64,000 nucleotides of DNA from Paraliobacillus zengyii. Lineage in GTDB: Bacteria; Bacillota; Bacilli; Bacillales; Amphibacillaceae. Made by a program: the position numbers and the translations under genes. The stretch is taken from contig NZ_CP029797.1 in assembly GCF_003268595.1 (NCBI RefSeq), forward strand, positions 3,617,501 through 3,681,500, in the 5' to 3' direction. The notes below the pieces were generated by a model. The model ran no database searches. It was not told where the DNA came from and was given only the letters and a program-made list of their open reading frames with translations. This document shows positions 37,374-45,172 of this stretch, piece by piece. Every line of letters starts with the position of its first letter. The stretch's first letter is position 1.

Positions 37374-38075
37374 TTGAACGAATTGATTTTAGTAGTGGAG
37401 GATGATCAGCAGATTCATGAAATGGTTGCTAATCATCTTAAGAAAGAAGGATACAGGGTTGTCTCTGCATTTGATGGAGATGAAGCAATAACGCTTTTTT
37501 CTCAGGAAAAAATTGATTTAATACTGCTTGATTTAATGCTCCCATCTAAGAATGGGATCGATATTGTAAAAGAAATCCGTGAAGAAAATTTACTACCAAT
37601 TTTAATCATGTCCGCAAAAGATAGTGATGTTGACAAGGCACTAGGACTTGGTTTTGGAGCAGATGACTATATTGGCAAACCATTTTCCTTAATTGAAATG
37701 ACCGCAAGAATAAATGCCGCATTACGACGATCAAACCAGTATACACAGAGCCCCTCCGCTAATCAGGGAAACAAAGTAGCGATAATGAACCTTATAATTG
37801 ATTTGGATAACTTTACAGTCTTAAAAAACGGAAAAGAAATCAACTTAACGGCAAAAGAATTTCAAATATTAAGTTTATTAGCTATACATCCCAACCAGGT
37901 ATTTACCAAAGGACAACTTTTTGAGAGTGTTTGGAAAGATGTCTATTATGGGGACGAAAACGTCATAAATGTTCATATTAGAAGACTGAGAAGTAAAATT
38001 GAAGATGATCCTTCCAAACCAACGTATATAAAAACCATTTGGGGAATTGGCTATAAAATGGAGCTAAGCAAATGA
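37374..38075 (+). CDS. OmpR-family response regulator
   Basis: This 233-residue DNA-binding response regulator has the acid pocket VVEDDQQ, the phosphorylated Asp in LILLDLMLPSKNG, the switch Lys in GKPFSLIEM and a C-terminal winged helix with the HIRRLRSKIEDDP recognition helix. The start is TTG at 37374 behind AAGGGTGAAGC. It overlaps the kinase gene by 4 bp. Together with the ABC genes it forms a four-gene unit of the YcbL-YcbM-YcbN-YcbO kind known in Bacillus. Confidence 0.93.
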   Translation: MNELILVVEDDQQIHEMVANHLKKEGYRVVSAFDGDEAITLFSQEKIDLILLDLMLPSKNGIDIVKEIREENLLPILIMSAKDSDVDKALGLGFGADDYIGKPFSLIEMTARINAALRRSNQYTQSPSANQGNKVAIMNLIIDLDNFTVLKNGKEINLTAKEFQILSLLAIHPNQVFTKGQLFESVWKDVYYGDENVINVHIRRLRSKIEDDPSKPTYIKTIWGIGYKMELSK

Positions 38076-39001
38076 TCATTATCTTATCAATTATTATACT
38101 TATTCTGCTTCTATTACTCTTTCAAAACTATCTTTCCAAGAGAAGGTTAGACAGCAATCTGCGCTACATATCCAAAAAGGTCAATCATCTCATCTCCAAC
38201 AATTCATCAGACCGTATTTTATTAATGACGGAGCACACAGCGTTACGCGAACTGTTAGTTGAAGTCAATCAATTACTTGATTACCATCAAGAATACATAG
38301 CTGATAATACTCGTATGCGCATGTCTATGAACCGTATGCTAACCAATGTTTCACATGACCTAAAAACACCTTTAACAGTGGTTTTAGGCTATTTAGAAAA
38401 CCTGCAATACGACAAGGATTATACATCCGAAGAGCGTAATGCTTTGTTAGCCAAGGTATCTGTAAAAGTCATCGATGTAGCAAGTCTTATTAATAAATTC
38501 TTTGATTTGGCAAAGCTTGAGTCCGGTGACTGGCAACTAGACTCCAAACGCATCCATATCAATGAAGTGTGTCGAAAAGTTATAGTTGGATATCATGATA
38601 CGTTAATCCACAAAGGTTTTGACGTGGAAATAGATATTCCCAAAGAACCCCTCTATCTTTATGGTGATGAAGATGCCTTGATTCGTATCTTAAATAACTT
38701 ATTGTCAAATGCGATTCGTTACGGACAAGACGGCAATTTCGTCAGTTTAAAGTTATATGATGATAACGAACTTGTAACGATTGAAGTGACAGATAAAGGA
38801 AAGGGCATCTTACATTCTGATCAGGACCGCATTTTTGAGCGCCTCTATACAGTTAAAGATTCGAAGAGTGAATTTACACAAGGAAGTGGCTTAGGCTTAA
38901 CGATTAGCAAACGACTTACAGAACAGATGCAAGGAAAGCTTGCATTTTCTAGTAGTCCTACTACTCGAACAACTTTTGTCCTGTCATTCAAAAAAGCTTA
39001 A
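38072..39001 (+). CDS. Sensor histidine kinase with a single N-terminal membrane helix
   Basis: This 309-residue kinase has almost no sensor domain: one helix (residues 2-18), a short linker and a HisKA domain with the phospho-acceptor His in NVSHDLKTPLTVVLG. A full ATPase domain follows with LNNLLSNAIRYG (N box), DKGKGI (G1) and GSGLGLTISKRL (G2). Such intramembrane-sensing kinases act with ABC exporters in peptide-antibiotic resistance, and the next two genes are such an exporter. Confidence 0.93.
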   Translation: MIIILSIIILILLLLLFQNYLSKRRLDSNLRYISKKVNHLISNNSSDRILLMTEHTALRELLVEVNQLLDYHQEYIADNTRMRMSMNRMLTNVSHDLKTPLTVVLGYLENLQYDKDYTSEERNALLAKVSVKVIDVASLINKFFDLAKLESGDWQLDSKRIHINEVCRKVIVGYHDTLIHKGFDVEIDIPKEPLYLYGDEDALIRILNNLLSNAIRYGQDGNFVSLKLYDDNELVTIEVTDKGKGILHSDQDRIFERLYTVKDSKSEFTQGSGLGLTISKRLTEQMQGKLAFSSSPTTRTTFVLSFKKA

Positions 39002-39094
39002 TTATTGAAAACGTAAGATTTACTTAAGGAATTGGTAAGAAAAAAGACAATTTCCTTTGCTATAGTTAAGTTAGATCGAAAGGGAGGCAAGAAG

Positions 39095-40021
39095 ATGACC
39101 TATATTATGCGGACACACAACTTAACAAAAGCTTACAAAGGAAAAGAGGTAGTATCAGAAGTAAATATGCAGGTGAAAAAAGGGGAGATTTATGGATTTC
39201 TGGGTCCTAACGGTTCAGGGAAAACGACTCTCATGAAGATGATAACGAACCTTGTAACACCAACTGGTGGAGACATTGAAGTCTTAGATGAAAAGTTAAC
39301 TCCATCTTCCTTTGAGGTGTTAAAAAGAATCGGTAGTATCATTGAATATCCTGTTTTTTATGAAAAGCTATCCGCCAGAAAGAACCTTGAGCTCCATTGC
39401 GAATACATGGGCTATTACAATAAAGGCGCCATTTCTGAGGCGCTAAATCTGGTAAATTTAGTTAACATTGAAAATAAAACCGTCAAGGAATTCTCGCTTG
39501 GAATGAAGCAAAGGTTAGCCATTGCAAGAGCGGTTATCACGAAACCAGATCTACTAATACTAGATGAGCCTTTAAACGGACTAGATCCCTTAGGAATTCG
39601 CGAATTACGTGACTTGTTTTTAAACCTTAGCAGACAATACGGCATGACTTTATTGATATCCAGCCACATTCTCGGTGAGATCGAGCAGATTGCAGATACG
39701 ATTGGTGTAATACGAGAAGGGAAATTGCTAGAAGAGTCCTCAATGGATCTGATACGAAGTAAACATGTAGAGCATGTCGAGTTAATTGTGAAAGAGCAAG
39801 CAAAAGCTGCATTTGTTCTAGAAAGTGAGTTAAATATCGCTAATTTTAGAATAAAAGAACACGATGGTTTGATTCATATCTATGATAGTAACATTTCGCA
39901 AAATGACATTATTCATGCGATGGTTATAAACCAGATTGAAGTTGGATCGATTACCAAAAAAAGTAAATCGCTAGAGGATTATTTTTTACAGTTAATTGAA
40001 GGAGGCAATAAAAATGCGTAG
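39095..40021 (+). CDS. ABC transporter ATP-binding protein
   Basis: The start at 39095 (MTYIMRTHNLTKAY) follows GGGAGG; an in-frame ATG at 39032 lacks a site. Walker A is GPNGSGKTT, the signature is FSLGMKQRLAIAR, Walker B is LLILDEPLNGLDP and the H-loop is ISSHILGEIEQ. The 308-residue length with a C-terminal extension is typical of BcrA/YcbN-type bacitracin or lantibiotic resistance ATPases. It is regulated by the two upstream genes and overlaps the permease start. Confidence 0.92.
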   Translation: MTYIMRTHNLTKAYKGKEVVSEVNMQVKKGEIYGFLGPNGSGKTTLMKMITNLVTPTGGDIEVLDEKLTPSSFEVLKRIGSIIEYPVFYEKLSARKNLELHCEYMGYYNKGAISEALNLVNLVNIENKTVKEFSLGMKQRLAIARAVITKPDLLILDEPLNGLDPLGIRELRDLFLNLSRQYGMTLLISSHILGEIEQIADTIGVIREGKLLEESSMDLIRSKHVEHVELIVKEQAKAAFVLESELNIANFRIKEHDGLIHIYDSNISQNDIIHAMVINQIEVGSITKKSKSLEDYFLQLIEGGNKNA

Positions 40022-40700
40022 CCTGATAAAGTTAGAAATGCGTAAGATGAATAGTGGAAGTATGATACTAACATTCCTGTATATTAATGCTGGAATTATC
40101 GGTTTGTTTTTATTGTTCGGATTAGATGAAGAGGCTACTGCAGAATTTTTAACGAGCTATGAAAGTGTATTTATGTTAATAGAAATATTTATCGTGGCTG
40201 CTTTTGTTATTTATGCCTCCGTCCTTCTCTCTCATATGATTATAGAAGAATTTAGGGACAAAACAATCTCTGTCTTGTTTATGTATCCGATTGATCGCAA
40301 AAAACTATTAATAGCAAAAGTTCTTATCATAAGTATGGTAACCTTCGTCTTTGTCATTCTCTCGAACATTATTGTATTTGGTAGTTTTACCTTATTAAAT
40401 TCAACTTTTCACTACATCAGTGGACCCATCACACAAGATATGTTGACTGAAAAAGCTTTACGCACGATTTTGATTGCAATCAGTTCTGCTGGAATGTCTT
40501 TAATACCGTTATTTTTCGGAATGAGAAAATACTCTGTTCCAGCAACGATTACATCCTCAATTCTGATTATTGCGGTCATCTTTTCCTCGACAAACAATAG
40601 TAACCTTTTTTCGTTTATTGCTATCCCGATTTCATTAGGCATCGTTGGATTTTTGATTGCCTATCTCGTTATTAATAAAGCAGTAAAAGCTGATTTTTGA
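40014..40700 (+). CDS. ABC transporter permease (ABC-2 type)
   Basis: This 228-residue permease has six hydrophobic segments and the EEFRDKTISVLFMYPIDRKKLLIAK motif found in ABC-2 permeases before helix 3. The start at 40014 follows GGAGG and overlaps the ATPase stop by 8 bp. With the ATPase it forms an exporter, probably for self-protection against a cell-envelope-active peptide (inference from the YcbN/YcbO-type arrangement). Confidence 0.88.
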   Translation: MRSLIKLEMRKMNSGSMILTFLYINAGIIGLFLLFGLDEEATAEFLTSYESVFMLIEIFIVAAFVIYASVLLSHMIIEEFRDKTISVLFMYPIDRKKLLIAKVLIISMVTFVFVILSNIIVFGSFTLLNSTFHYISGPITQDMLTEKALRTILIAISSAGMSLIPLFFGMRKYSVPATITSSILIIAVIFSSTNNSNLFSFIAIPISLGIVGFLIAYLVINKAVKADF

Positions 40701-40705
40701 TGATC

Positions 40706-40740
40706 AAGGGGAGATGCTGTATCTCCCTTTGTTTGTTTTT
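40706..40740 (+). terminator. Terminator of the two-component/ABC operon
   Basis: AGGGGAGAT / ATCTCCCTT arms with a 5-nt loop and a T-rich tail begin 5 bp after the permease stop. Confidence 0.85.
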
Positions 40741-40791
40741 ATTGATTTGAAGACATGGTTAGCTATAAATAGATTCACAAACAACAATCTG

Positions 40792-40810
40792 GCCCGATTG
40801 CGAAACAAGA
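40792..40810 (-). repeat. Interspersed repeat copy A (palindromic 19-mer)
   Basis: On the minus strand this reads CAATCGGGCCAGATTGTTG, identical over 19 bases to a site at 57014-57032 on the plus strand. Its core CAATC-GGCC-GATTG is nearly palindromic. Confidence 0.7.
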
Positions 40811-40958
40811 CCCCATCTAATCCAATTAGAATGACATGGGGCTTTCCACCAACTACAACCCTTATTCTAATGGTAGTATCAAAGCTAAAAATTAATACTT
40901 GAAAAGTTAGGTGATACCTAGTAAACTATTCAAAGTACTCGTTTATAAGTTAATCTAC

Positions 40959-41019
40959 CTGTATAACCTCAGAATATGGATGAGGGTCTCTACCAGGAAC
41001 CTTAAAATCCTGATTACAG
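40959..41019 (+). ncRNA. Adenine-class purine riboswitch aptamer
   Basis: The conserved three-way junction is complete. P1 is CTGTA/TACAG (40959-40963 with 41015-41019), and P2 is CCTCA/TGAGG (40967-40971 with 40981-40985) with loop GAATATGGA. The J2/3 segment is GTCTCTACC, and P3 is CAGGA/TCCTG. The specificity base in the GATTACA segment is U (t41014, equivalent to position 74 of the xpt RNA), which pairs with adenine rather than guanine. The sequence closely resembles the Bacillus pbuE aptamer, and the downstream gene is pbuE-like. Confidence 0.95.
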
Positions 41020-41058
41020 AAAATGAATTATTCATTTTTTGTAATCAGGATTTTTTTG
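41005..41058 (+). terminator. Riboswitch expression-platform terminator
   Basis: AAATCCTGATTACA pairs with TGTAATCAGGATTT and is followed by T7. The left arm contains the 3' half of P3 and of P1, so adenine binding would prevent terminator folding. This makes it a genetic ON switch. Confidence 0.93.
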
Positions 41059-41111
41059 TTTTCTAAAAATATCTTTATTATTTTTTCATTTGAAAGGACG
41101 TAAAACAGAAT

Positions 41112-42302
41112 ATGAATTTAAAAGTCTTTATCCTAGCATTATCAACTATAGCAGTTGGAATGGTTGAATTAGTCATTGGCGGCATCCTTCCAACTATCGC
41201 AAACGATTTAAACATCTCACTAAGTTCTGCTGGACAACTAATAACAATTTTCGCACTTATTTATGCTATTTTCGGTCCAGTGTTACTAGTCATCACTAGC
41301 AAAATGGAGCGGAAAAAGTTATATCTGATATTCTTATCTATTTTCTTTATTGGTAATATCATGACATATTTCAGTCCGAATTTTACCTTTATGATGATTG
41401 CAAGGGTCTTAACCGCAATGAGTACAGCACTTATCGTTGTACTATCCTTAACCATAGCATCAAAAGTTGTTGCACCAGCACATCGTGCAAAGGCTCTGGG
41501 TCTGATTTATATGGGCATTAGTTCGTCACTTGTCATGGGAGTGCCACTGGGAATTCTGATTTCTGACAGATTTGGCTGGCGCATTATTTTTCTAGGGATT
41601 GCTATTTTATCTATCGGTTCTTTTGTGCTTATTTCTATCTTTTTGGAGAGGATTCCTGGGGAAATTTCAATTCCACTTTCAAAACAATTAAAGGCAGTGA
41701 GTAGTATAAAAATTGGTAGTGCACACCTTGCAACCATGTTTATGCTAGCAGGGCATTATACGCTTTATGCGTACTTCACTCCATTTTTAGAAACGGAACT
41801 TCATCTGAACTCCAGTTGGATAAGCATATGTTATCTATTATTTGGGATTGCAGCGGTTAGTGGCGGTGCATTCGGAGGAATTCTTTCAGATTTGATTGGA
41901 GCCGGGAAAAGCATCATTGTAGTAATTATTTCATTTGCCGTTGTACTATTTATATTACCATTTACAACTTTTTCACTTATTGTATTCCTACCGATTATGA
42001 TGGTCTGGGCTGCATTAAGCTGGAGTCTTGCTCCACCACAACAAAGCTATTTGATTCAAACAGATCCTGTCACATCTGATATTCAGCAAAGCTTTAATAA
42101 CTCAGCATTGCAAATAGGGATTTCTCTTGGATCAGCATTCGGTGGTATCGTGTTAAATCAAACCGGAACTGTCACGCACACAGCTTGGTTCGGTGGCATC
42201 CTTGTCATCATATCCTTGGCATGCGCCGTCTTATCTTTAACAAGAAATACCAGCGCAAGAGAAAATAAAAAAATGACCTTGGCTGTACAAAATCAGACTT
42301 GA
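41112..42302 (+). CDS. pbuE: Purine efflux pump (MFS), PbuE
   Basis: This 396-residue 12-helix MFS exporter would expel hypoxanthine and adenine. The start [20 protein letters not shown] and the motif [18 protein letters not shown] are as I recall them for Bacillus PbuE, and the [13 protein letters not shown] segment fits too. Its leader carries an adenine-sensing ON riboswitch, exactly as for the B. subtilis gene, so excess adenine induces its own export. GAAAGGACG precedes the ATG. Confidence 0.95.
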   Translation: MNLKVFILALSTIAVGMVELVIGGILPTIANDLNISLSSAGQLITIFALIYAIFGPVLLVITSKMERKKLYLIFLSIFFIGNIMTYFSPNFTFMMIARVLTAMSTALIVVLSLTIASKVVAPAHRAKALGLIYMGISSSLVMGVPLGILISDRFGWRIIFLGIAILSIGSFVLISIFLERIPGEISIPLSKQLKAVSSIKIGSAHLATMFMLAGHYTLYAYFTPFLETELHLNSSWISICYLLFGIAAVSGGAFGGILSDLIGAGKSIIVVIISFAVVLFILPFTTFSLIVFLPIMMVWAALSWSLAPPQQSYLIQTDPVTSDIQQSFNNSALQIGISLGSAFGGIVLNQTGTVTHTAWFGGILVIISLACAVLSLTRNTSARENKKMTLAVQNQT

Positions 42303-42455
42303 TTAGCTTAAGTTTATAGAGTATTTTTTAGGTAACTTGTCCTGTTTTAGTTTAGATTAGCTTTCATTCCCAAAACTATACCACTGGAAAATTAAATTAA
42401 CACGTTCCGCCTTGGGGAGAGAATTAGGAATTCACAAGTTGGATTATTCAGGGAA

Positions 42456-42485
42456 AAATAGCGCCATTTTAGAATGGTGCTATTT
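42456..42485 (+). terminator. Terminator downstream of pbuE
   Basis: AAATAGCGCCATT / GAATGGTGCTATTT forms a stem with a 3-nt loop and one G-U type mismatch. The remaining 42303-42635 gap has no gene and marks the left limit of the variable region. Confidence 0.8.
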
Positions 42486-42635
42486 CAATTTCTAAAATCT
42501 CCTTTACTTATGATAGGGTTCTCCGTAGTATATCTAAATGAGGTTTTTCTACAATTTTTATTGAAATTAATCTGAAATATAGATTTTAAGAACACGAAAT
42601 TAAAGATAAGAATGCAATGTATGCCACCCTTATCT

Positions 42636-43607
42636 TTATTCAGATGCACTTTCTATAAACCGTATTTCAAGTGTCTTAGATTTTTGGGTTTCACTTTTAA
42701 TTACCCCTTTTACAATTATTACGTCATCCAGACATTCTTTCAAGTCTTCCATAAGACTCTCATTAATATGTCCAATTATTTCATGAATACCATTCTCATC
42801 CTTTACCTCGCGTAATTTAAATGATCCCTTATCTAGGTCTACTTCTCTAACTCGACCTTCAAATGATAGAATTTGCTCATCTTCAACCTTCTTAGCTAAG
42901 TTTTCAATAATATAATCTCTTGATTGCTTGTTTAAATATATATTCTCATTTACAAGAGAACCATATAAATGTACACGATTTACTTTCTTTGTACTCTTAG
43001 GTATTAACCTTAAAATACTTTTTAAAGCGACCTCCCTCAGTTCATCATCTGGTATATTCCTTTTTAGTAATTCTATTGAATCGTTTTTAGATGCCCAACT
43101 TGCTGCCTGAAGGTACAATTCAACAGTTTTGTTAAAGTCTGAATCCTCATCAAATAATGAAATTTGTTCTGAAGGCCTTTGTAAAGCAACTTGTAAACTT
43201 CCCTCAAACATCCCTGCTAAAGACATATCACAAGCTTTTAATATGCTTTGTGGTACTTTTCGAAAGTTTTTAAAACCGTTCAAGTAAGAATATAAATTTT
43301 GAAATCCCTTTCTCGTTTCATCTAAAATACTAGAAACAACGCTTATAGGAGCTCTCCCATAACCTATTTCTGGACCTTTTAATCTGATTACTATATCAGA
43401 TTTTTCAATGTCCTTTAGTTCATTTACTCCTAGGAATGTATCTATTTCCTTTCTTAACTCCTGTATTTTATCAACATAACTAATAGACATAACTTTAAAT
43501 ATTTCGGGATTATCAGGCAATAATTTAAATTTTAAATCGGCAAGTGCATTTTCTAAATGCATGATTTGCTTATTTATAAATTTTTTTTCCTCAAGGTTAC
43601 TTATCAT
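42636..43607 (-). CDS. Unknown protein, partner of the adjacent nucleotidyltransferase-like protein
   Basis: I do not recognise a named family for this 323-residue protein. Residues 1-60 are predicted helical and coiled-coil-like (MISNLEEKKFINKQIMHLEN). A segment IVIRLKGPEIGYGRAPISVV near 75 resembles the opening of several phage-defence-associated proteins of unknown role. The last 80 residues look like a small beta-barrel (LSFEGRVREVDLDKGSFKLR ... VIIVKGVI). It has no membrane helix. It starts within the last 4 bp of the upstream NTase-like gene with AGGGTGAG before it, so translation is coupled. Function unknown. Confidence 0.75.
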   Translation of the reverse strand: MISNLEEKKFINKQIMHLENALADLKFKLLPDNPEIFKVMSISYVDKIQELRKEIDTFLGVNELKDIEKSDIVIRLKGPEIGYGRAPISVVSSILDETRKGFQNLYSYLNGFKNFRKVPQSILKACDMSLAGMFEGSLQVALQRPSEQISLFDEDSDFNKTVELYLQAASWASKNDSIELLKRNIPDDELREVALKSILRLIPKSTKKVNRVHLYGSLVNENIYLNKQSRDYIIENLAKKVEDEQILSFEGRVREVDLDKGSFKLREVKDENGIHEIIGHINESLMEDLKECLDDVIIVKGVIKSETQKSKTLEIRFIESASE

Positions 43608-44062
43608 AATCTCACCCTTAAAATTCCTTTTTTTAGGTGTTGCCTTGGAGGCTTTACACCTTGATAAAAATTAATTATTTCCCTTAAACTTTCTGTTTCA
43701 TAAAAAACTGGATACATGTTAAAACCATATTTACTTTTTACAAGCTCTTTATGCATAACCTCTAAATGAGATTGTTTAAAATCCATTGGTGAGAAATCAA
43801 GAGTAGTGATTAGAGCAATATCAATATCTGAAGGTTCCTCCTTGTTAGTCACATAACTTCCATCTATTAATAGATGATAGCAAGGGAATTTTATTGACTT
43901 GATTTTCTCTATATATTCTAACAAACTTTTAAAATGCTTTTTTCTTGTATGTGTATTCGGAATATTTGTAAATATGTCTTCAAGTTCCTCTATTGAGCAA
44001 TCATAGACCCCTTCTGGTAAGAACCCATGTTTATTTAAATCAGGTATCGGCACTATACTCAT
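43604..44062 (-). CDS. Small nucleotidyltransferase-like protein (DUF6932-like)
   Basis: This 152-residue protein holds a compact pol-beta nucleotidyltransferase signature: LLIDGSYVTNKEEPSDIDIA gives the GS and DxD-type acids, in the last third of the domain a possible third acid. The opening VPIPDLNKHGFLPEGVYDCS matches, as I recall, DUF6932. The ATG lies on top of its GAAGGG site, so GTG 44053 is a possible start. It overlaps the next gene by 4 bp. A two-gene NTase module of this kind could be a toxin-antitoxin or defence pair; this is inference. Confidence 0.75.
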   Translation of the reverse strand: MSIVPIPDLNKHGFLPEGVYDCSIEELEDIFTNIPNTHTRKKHFKSLLEYIEKIKSIKFPCYHLLIDGSYVTNKEEPSDIDIALITTLDFSPMDFKQSHLEVMHKELVKSKYGFNMYPVFYETESLREIINFYQGVKPPRQHLKKGILRVRL

Positions 44063-44208
44063 CCCTTCAATAAACTTCTAATTATTACTATCATAGCAAA
44101 TATTCACTGAAATTAGTATGTTATTTCCAGAATGAGTTACTAAAAATTATAGACTTATTTTGCTTTATATATACTTACCCTTATTTTTCAACTTCTAATA
44201 TAGATTTA

Positions 44209-44544
44209 TCATAAAATCATTGTATAAGGATAAATAGAGTAGTAAATCTGTACATCTTCTGATTGGTATACTCCAATTCTTAATAGTGTAGTTATATTTA
44301 ACTTAATTTCTTCAACAAACTCTAACTCCAGAATATTAGTCAAGACTTGATTGGTTTCTGCTTTAGATTCCAGTATTATCATAGCTTGGTGTGTTAGAAG
44401 CAGAAACTCTCCAATCTCCTCACCATTACTATAGTACTCAAACAAACCATGAAATTCTTCTTTTAGATATTCCAATACATCTACAGGAAACAATTCTTTC
44501 ACCACAAGCAACTCATTATAATTATGAATCTTTTTCAACTCCAA
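44209..44544 (-). CDS. Hypothetical protein, 111 residues
   Basis: This acidic, probably cytoplasmic protein matches no family known to me. The start is TTG at 44544 (MELKKIHNYNELL), set by GGGAGGAA. It overlaps the end of a 33-residue membrane ORF, suggesting a small operon read leftward from about 44732. Confidence 0.6.
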   Translation of the reverse strand: MELKKIHNYNELLVVKELFPVDVLEYLKEEFHGLFEYYSNGEEIGEFLLLTHQAMIILESKAETNQVLTNILELEFVEEIKLNITTLLRIGVYQSEDVQIYYSIYPYTMIL

Positions 44545-44636
44545 TTCCTCCCATACTGCTTTTCTACATATTCAGTACCTATACATATAGCAATCCCAAC
44601 CACAGTTCCCAATAAGAAATATTGCAATATAATCAT
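44535..44636 (-). CDS. Small membrane protein, 33 residues
   Basis: ATG 44634-44636 follows AAAAGGAG. The product starts MIILQYFLLGTVVGIAIC, one membrane helix, with a charged tail ending in GRNWS. The stop overlaps the start of the 111-residue gene. Good translation signals and tight packing argue that it is real; function unknown. Confidence 0.55.
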   Translation of the reverse strand: MIILQYFLLGTVVGIAICIGTEYVEKQYGRNWS

Positions 44637-44642
44637 CTCCTT

Positions 44643-44732
44643 TTATTTTTCGAGAATTATGTTCTTCTTAACATACATGTAAATGGATACTCCAAATGAC
44701 ACACCTGCCTTGAATATATTAATCGGTGACAT
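44643..44732 (-). CDS. Small hydrophobic protein, 29 residues
   Basis: ATG follows GGGAGGTGAACG, a near-ideal ribosome binding site. The product begins MSPINIFKAGVSFGVSIYMY and ends KKNIILEK. It lies 6 bp before the next small ORF. Perhaps a phage- or element-derived membrane peptide; no family recognised. Confidence 0.5.
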   Translation of the reverse strand: MSPINIFKAGVSFGVSIYMYVKKNIILEK

Positions 44733-44771
44733 TCGTTCACCTCCCTTGATGTATTTTTAGACATAAAAATA

Positions 44772-44799
44772 GAGAATGCAGCCCCAAAGGCGAATTCTC
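44772..44799 (-). terminator. Terminator after the 94-residue protein gene
   Basis: GAGAAT...ATTCTC stem with inner GC pairs is followed leftward by TATTTTTAT. It separates the gene at 44837 from the small ORFs to the left. Confidence 0.75.
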
Positions 44800-44836
44800 G
44801 GTAAAAGATTAATATAAAACTAATATTGGTTAACTT

Positions 44837-45121
44837 TCATAATATAATAGCGTTCAACAGTTCACCATTCTTTAATAACCCTATTGCAATACTCGTTTCT
44901 GCTTTATTATCCTGCAAAAGGTATACAACATTCTTGGTTCCTCCCTTATAGAAAAACACAAAACAATTAACATTTATCATACCTTCGGGAACCATTGCCC
45001 TTACTTCATTACTAACGATATCTTCCCTTCTCATTAATTGGCTATCAACCAACCAATCATAGATAGCTAACTCTGGATGGTATTTGTATATAAACAACCA
45101 AAAGATATCCATTACACTCAT
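44837..45121 (-). CDS. Hypothetical protein, 94 residues
   Basis: This small mixed alpha/beta protein starts MSVMDIFWLFIYKYHPELAI after AAAGGAGAG. It may follow the recombinase on the same transcript if the terminator in the recombinase gene is leaky. No family is recognised. Confidence 0.55.
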   Translation of the reverse strand: MSVMDIFWLFIYKYHPELAIYDWLVDSQLMRREDIVSNEVRAMVPEGMINVNCFVFFYKGGTKNVVYLLQDNKAETSIAIGLLKNGELLNAIIL

Positions 45122-45172
45122 AGCATTCTCTCCTTTTTCAAATTGATATATCGCCTTTTAACCCCCACGAAT

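Noticed and set aside
40714..40902. A 62-codon plus-strand frame after the ABC permease
   Set aside because: It runs through the operon terminator and the interspersed repeat and has no ribosome binding site.
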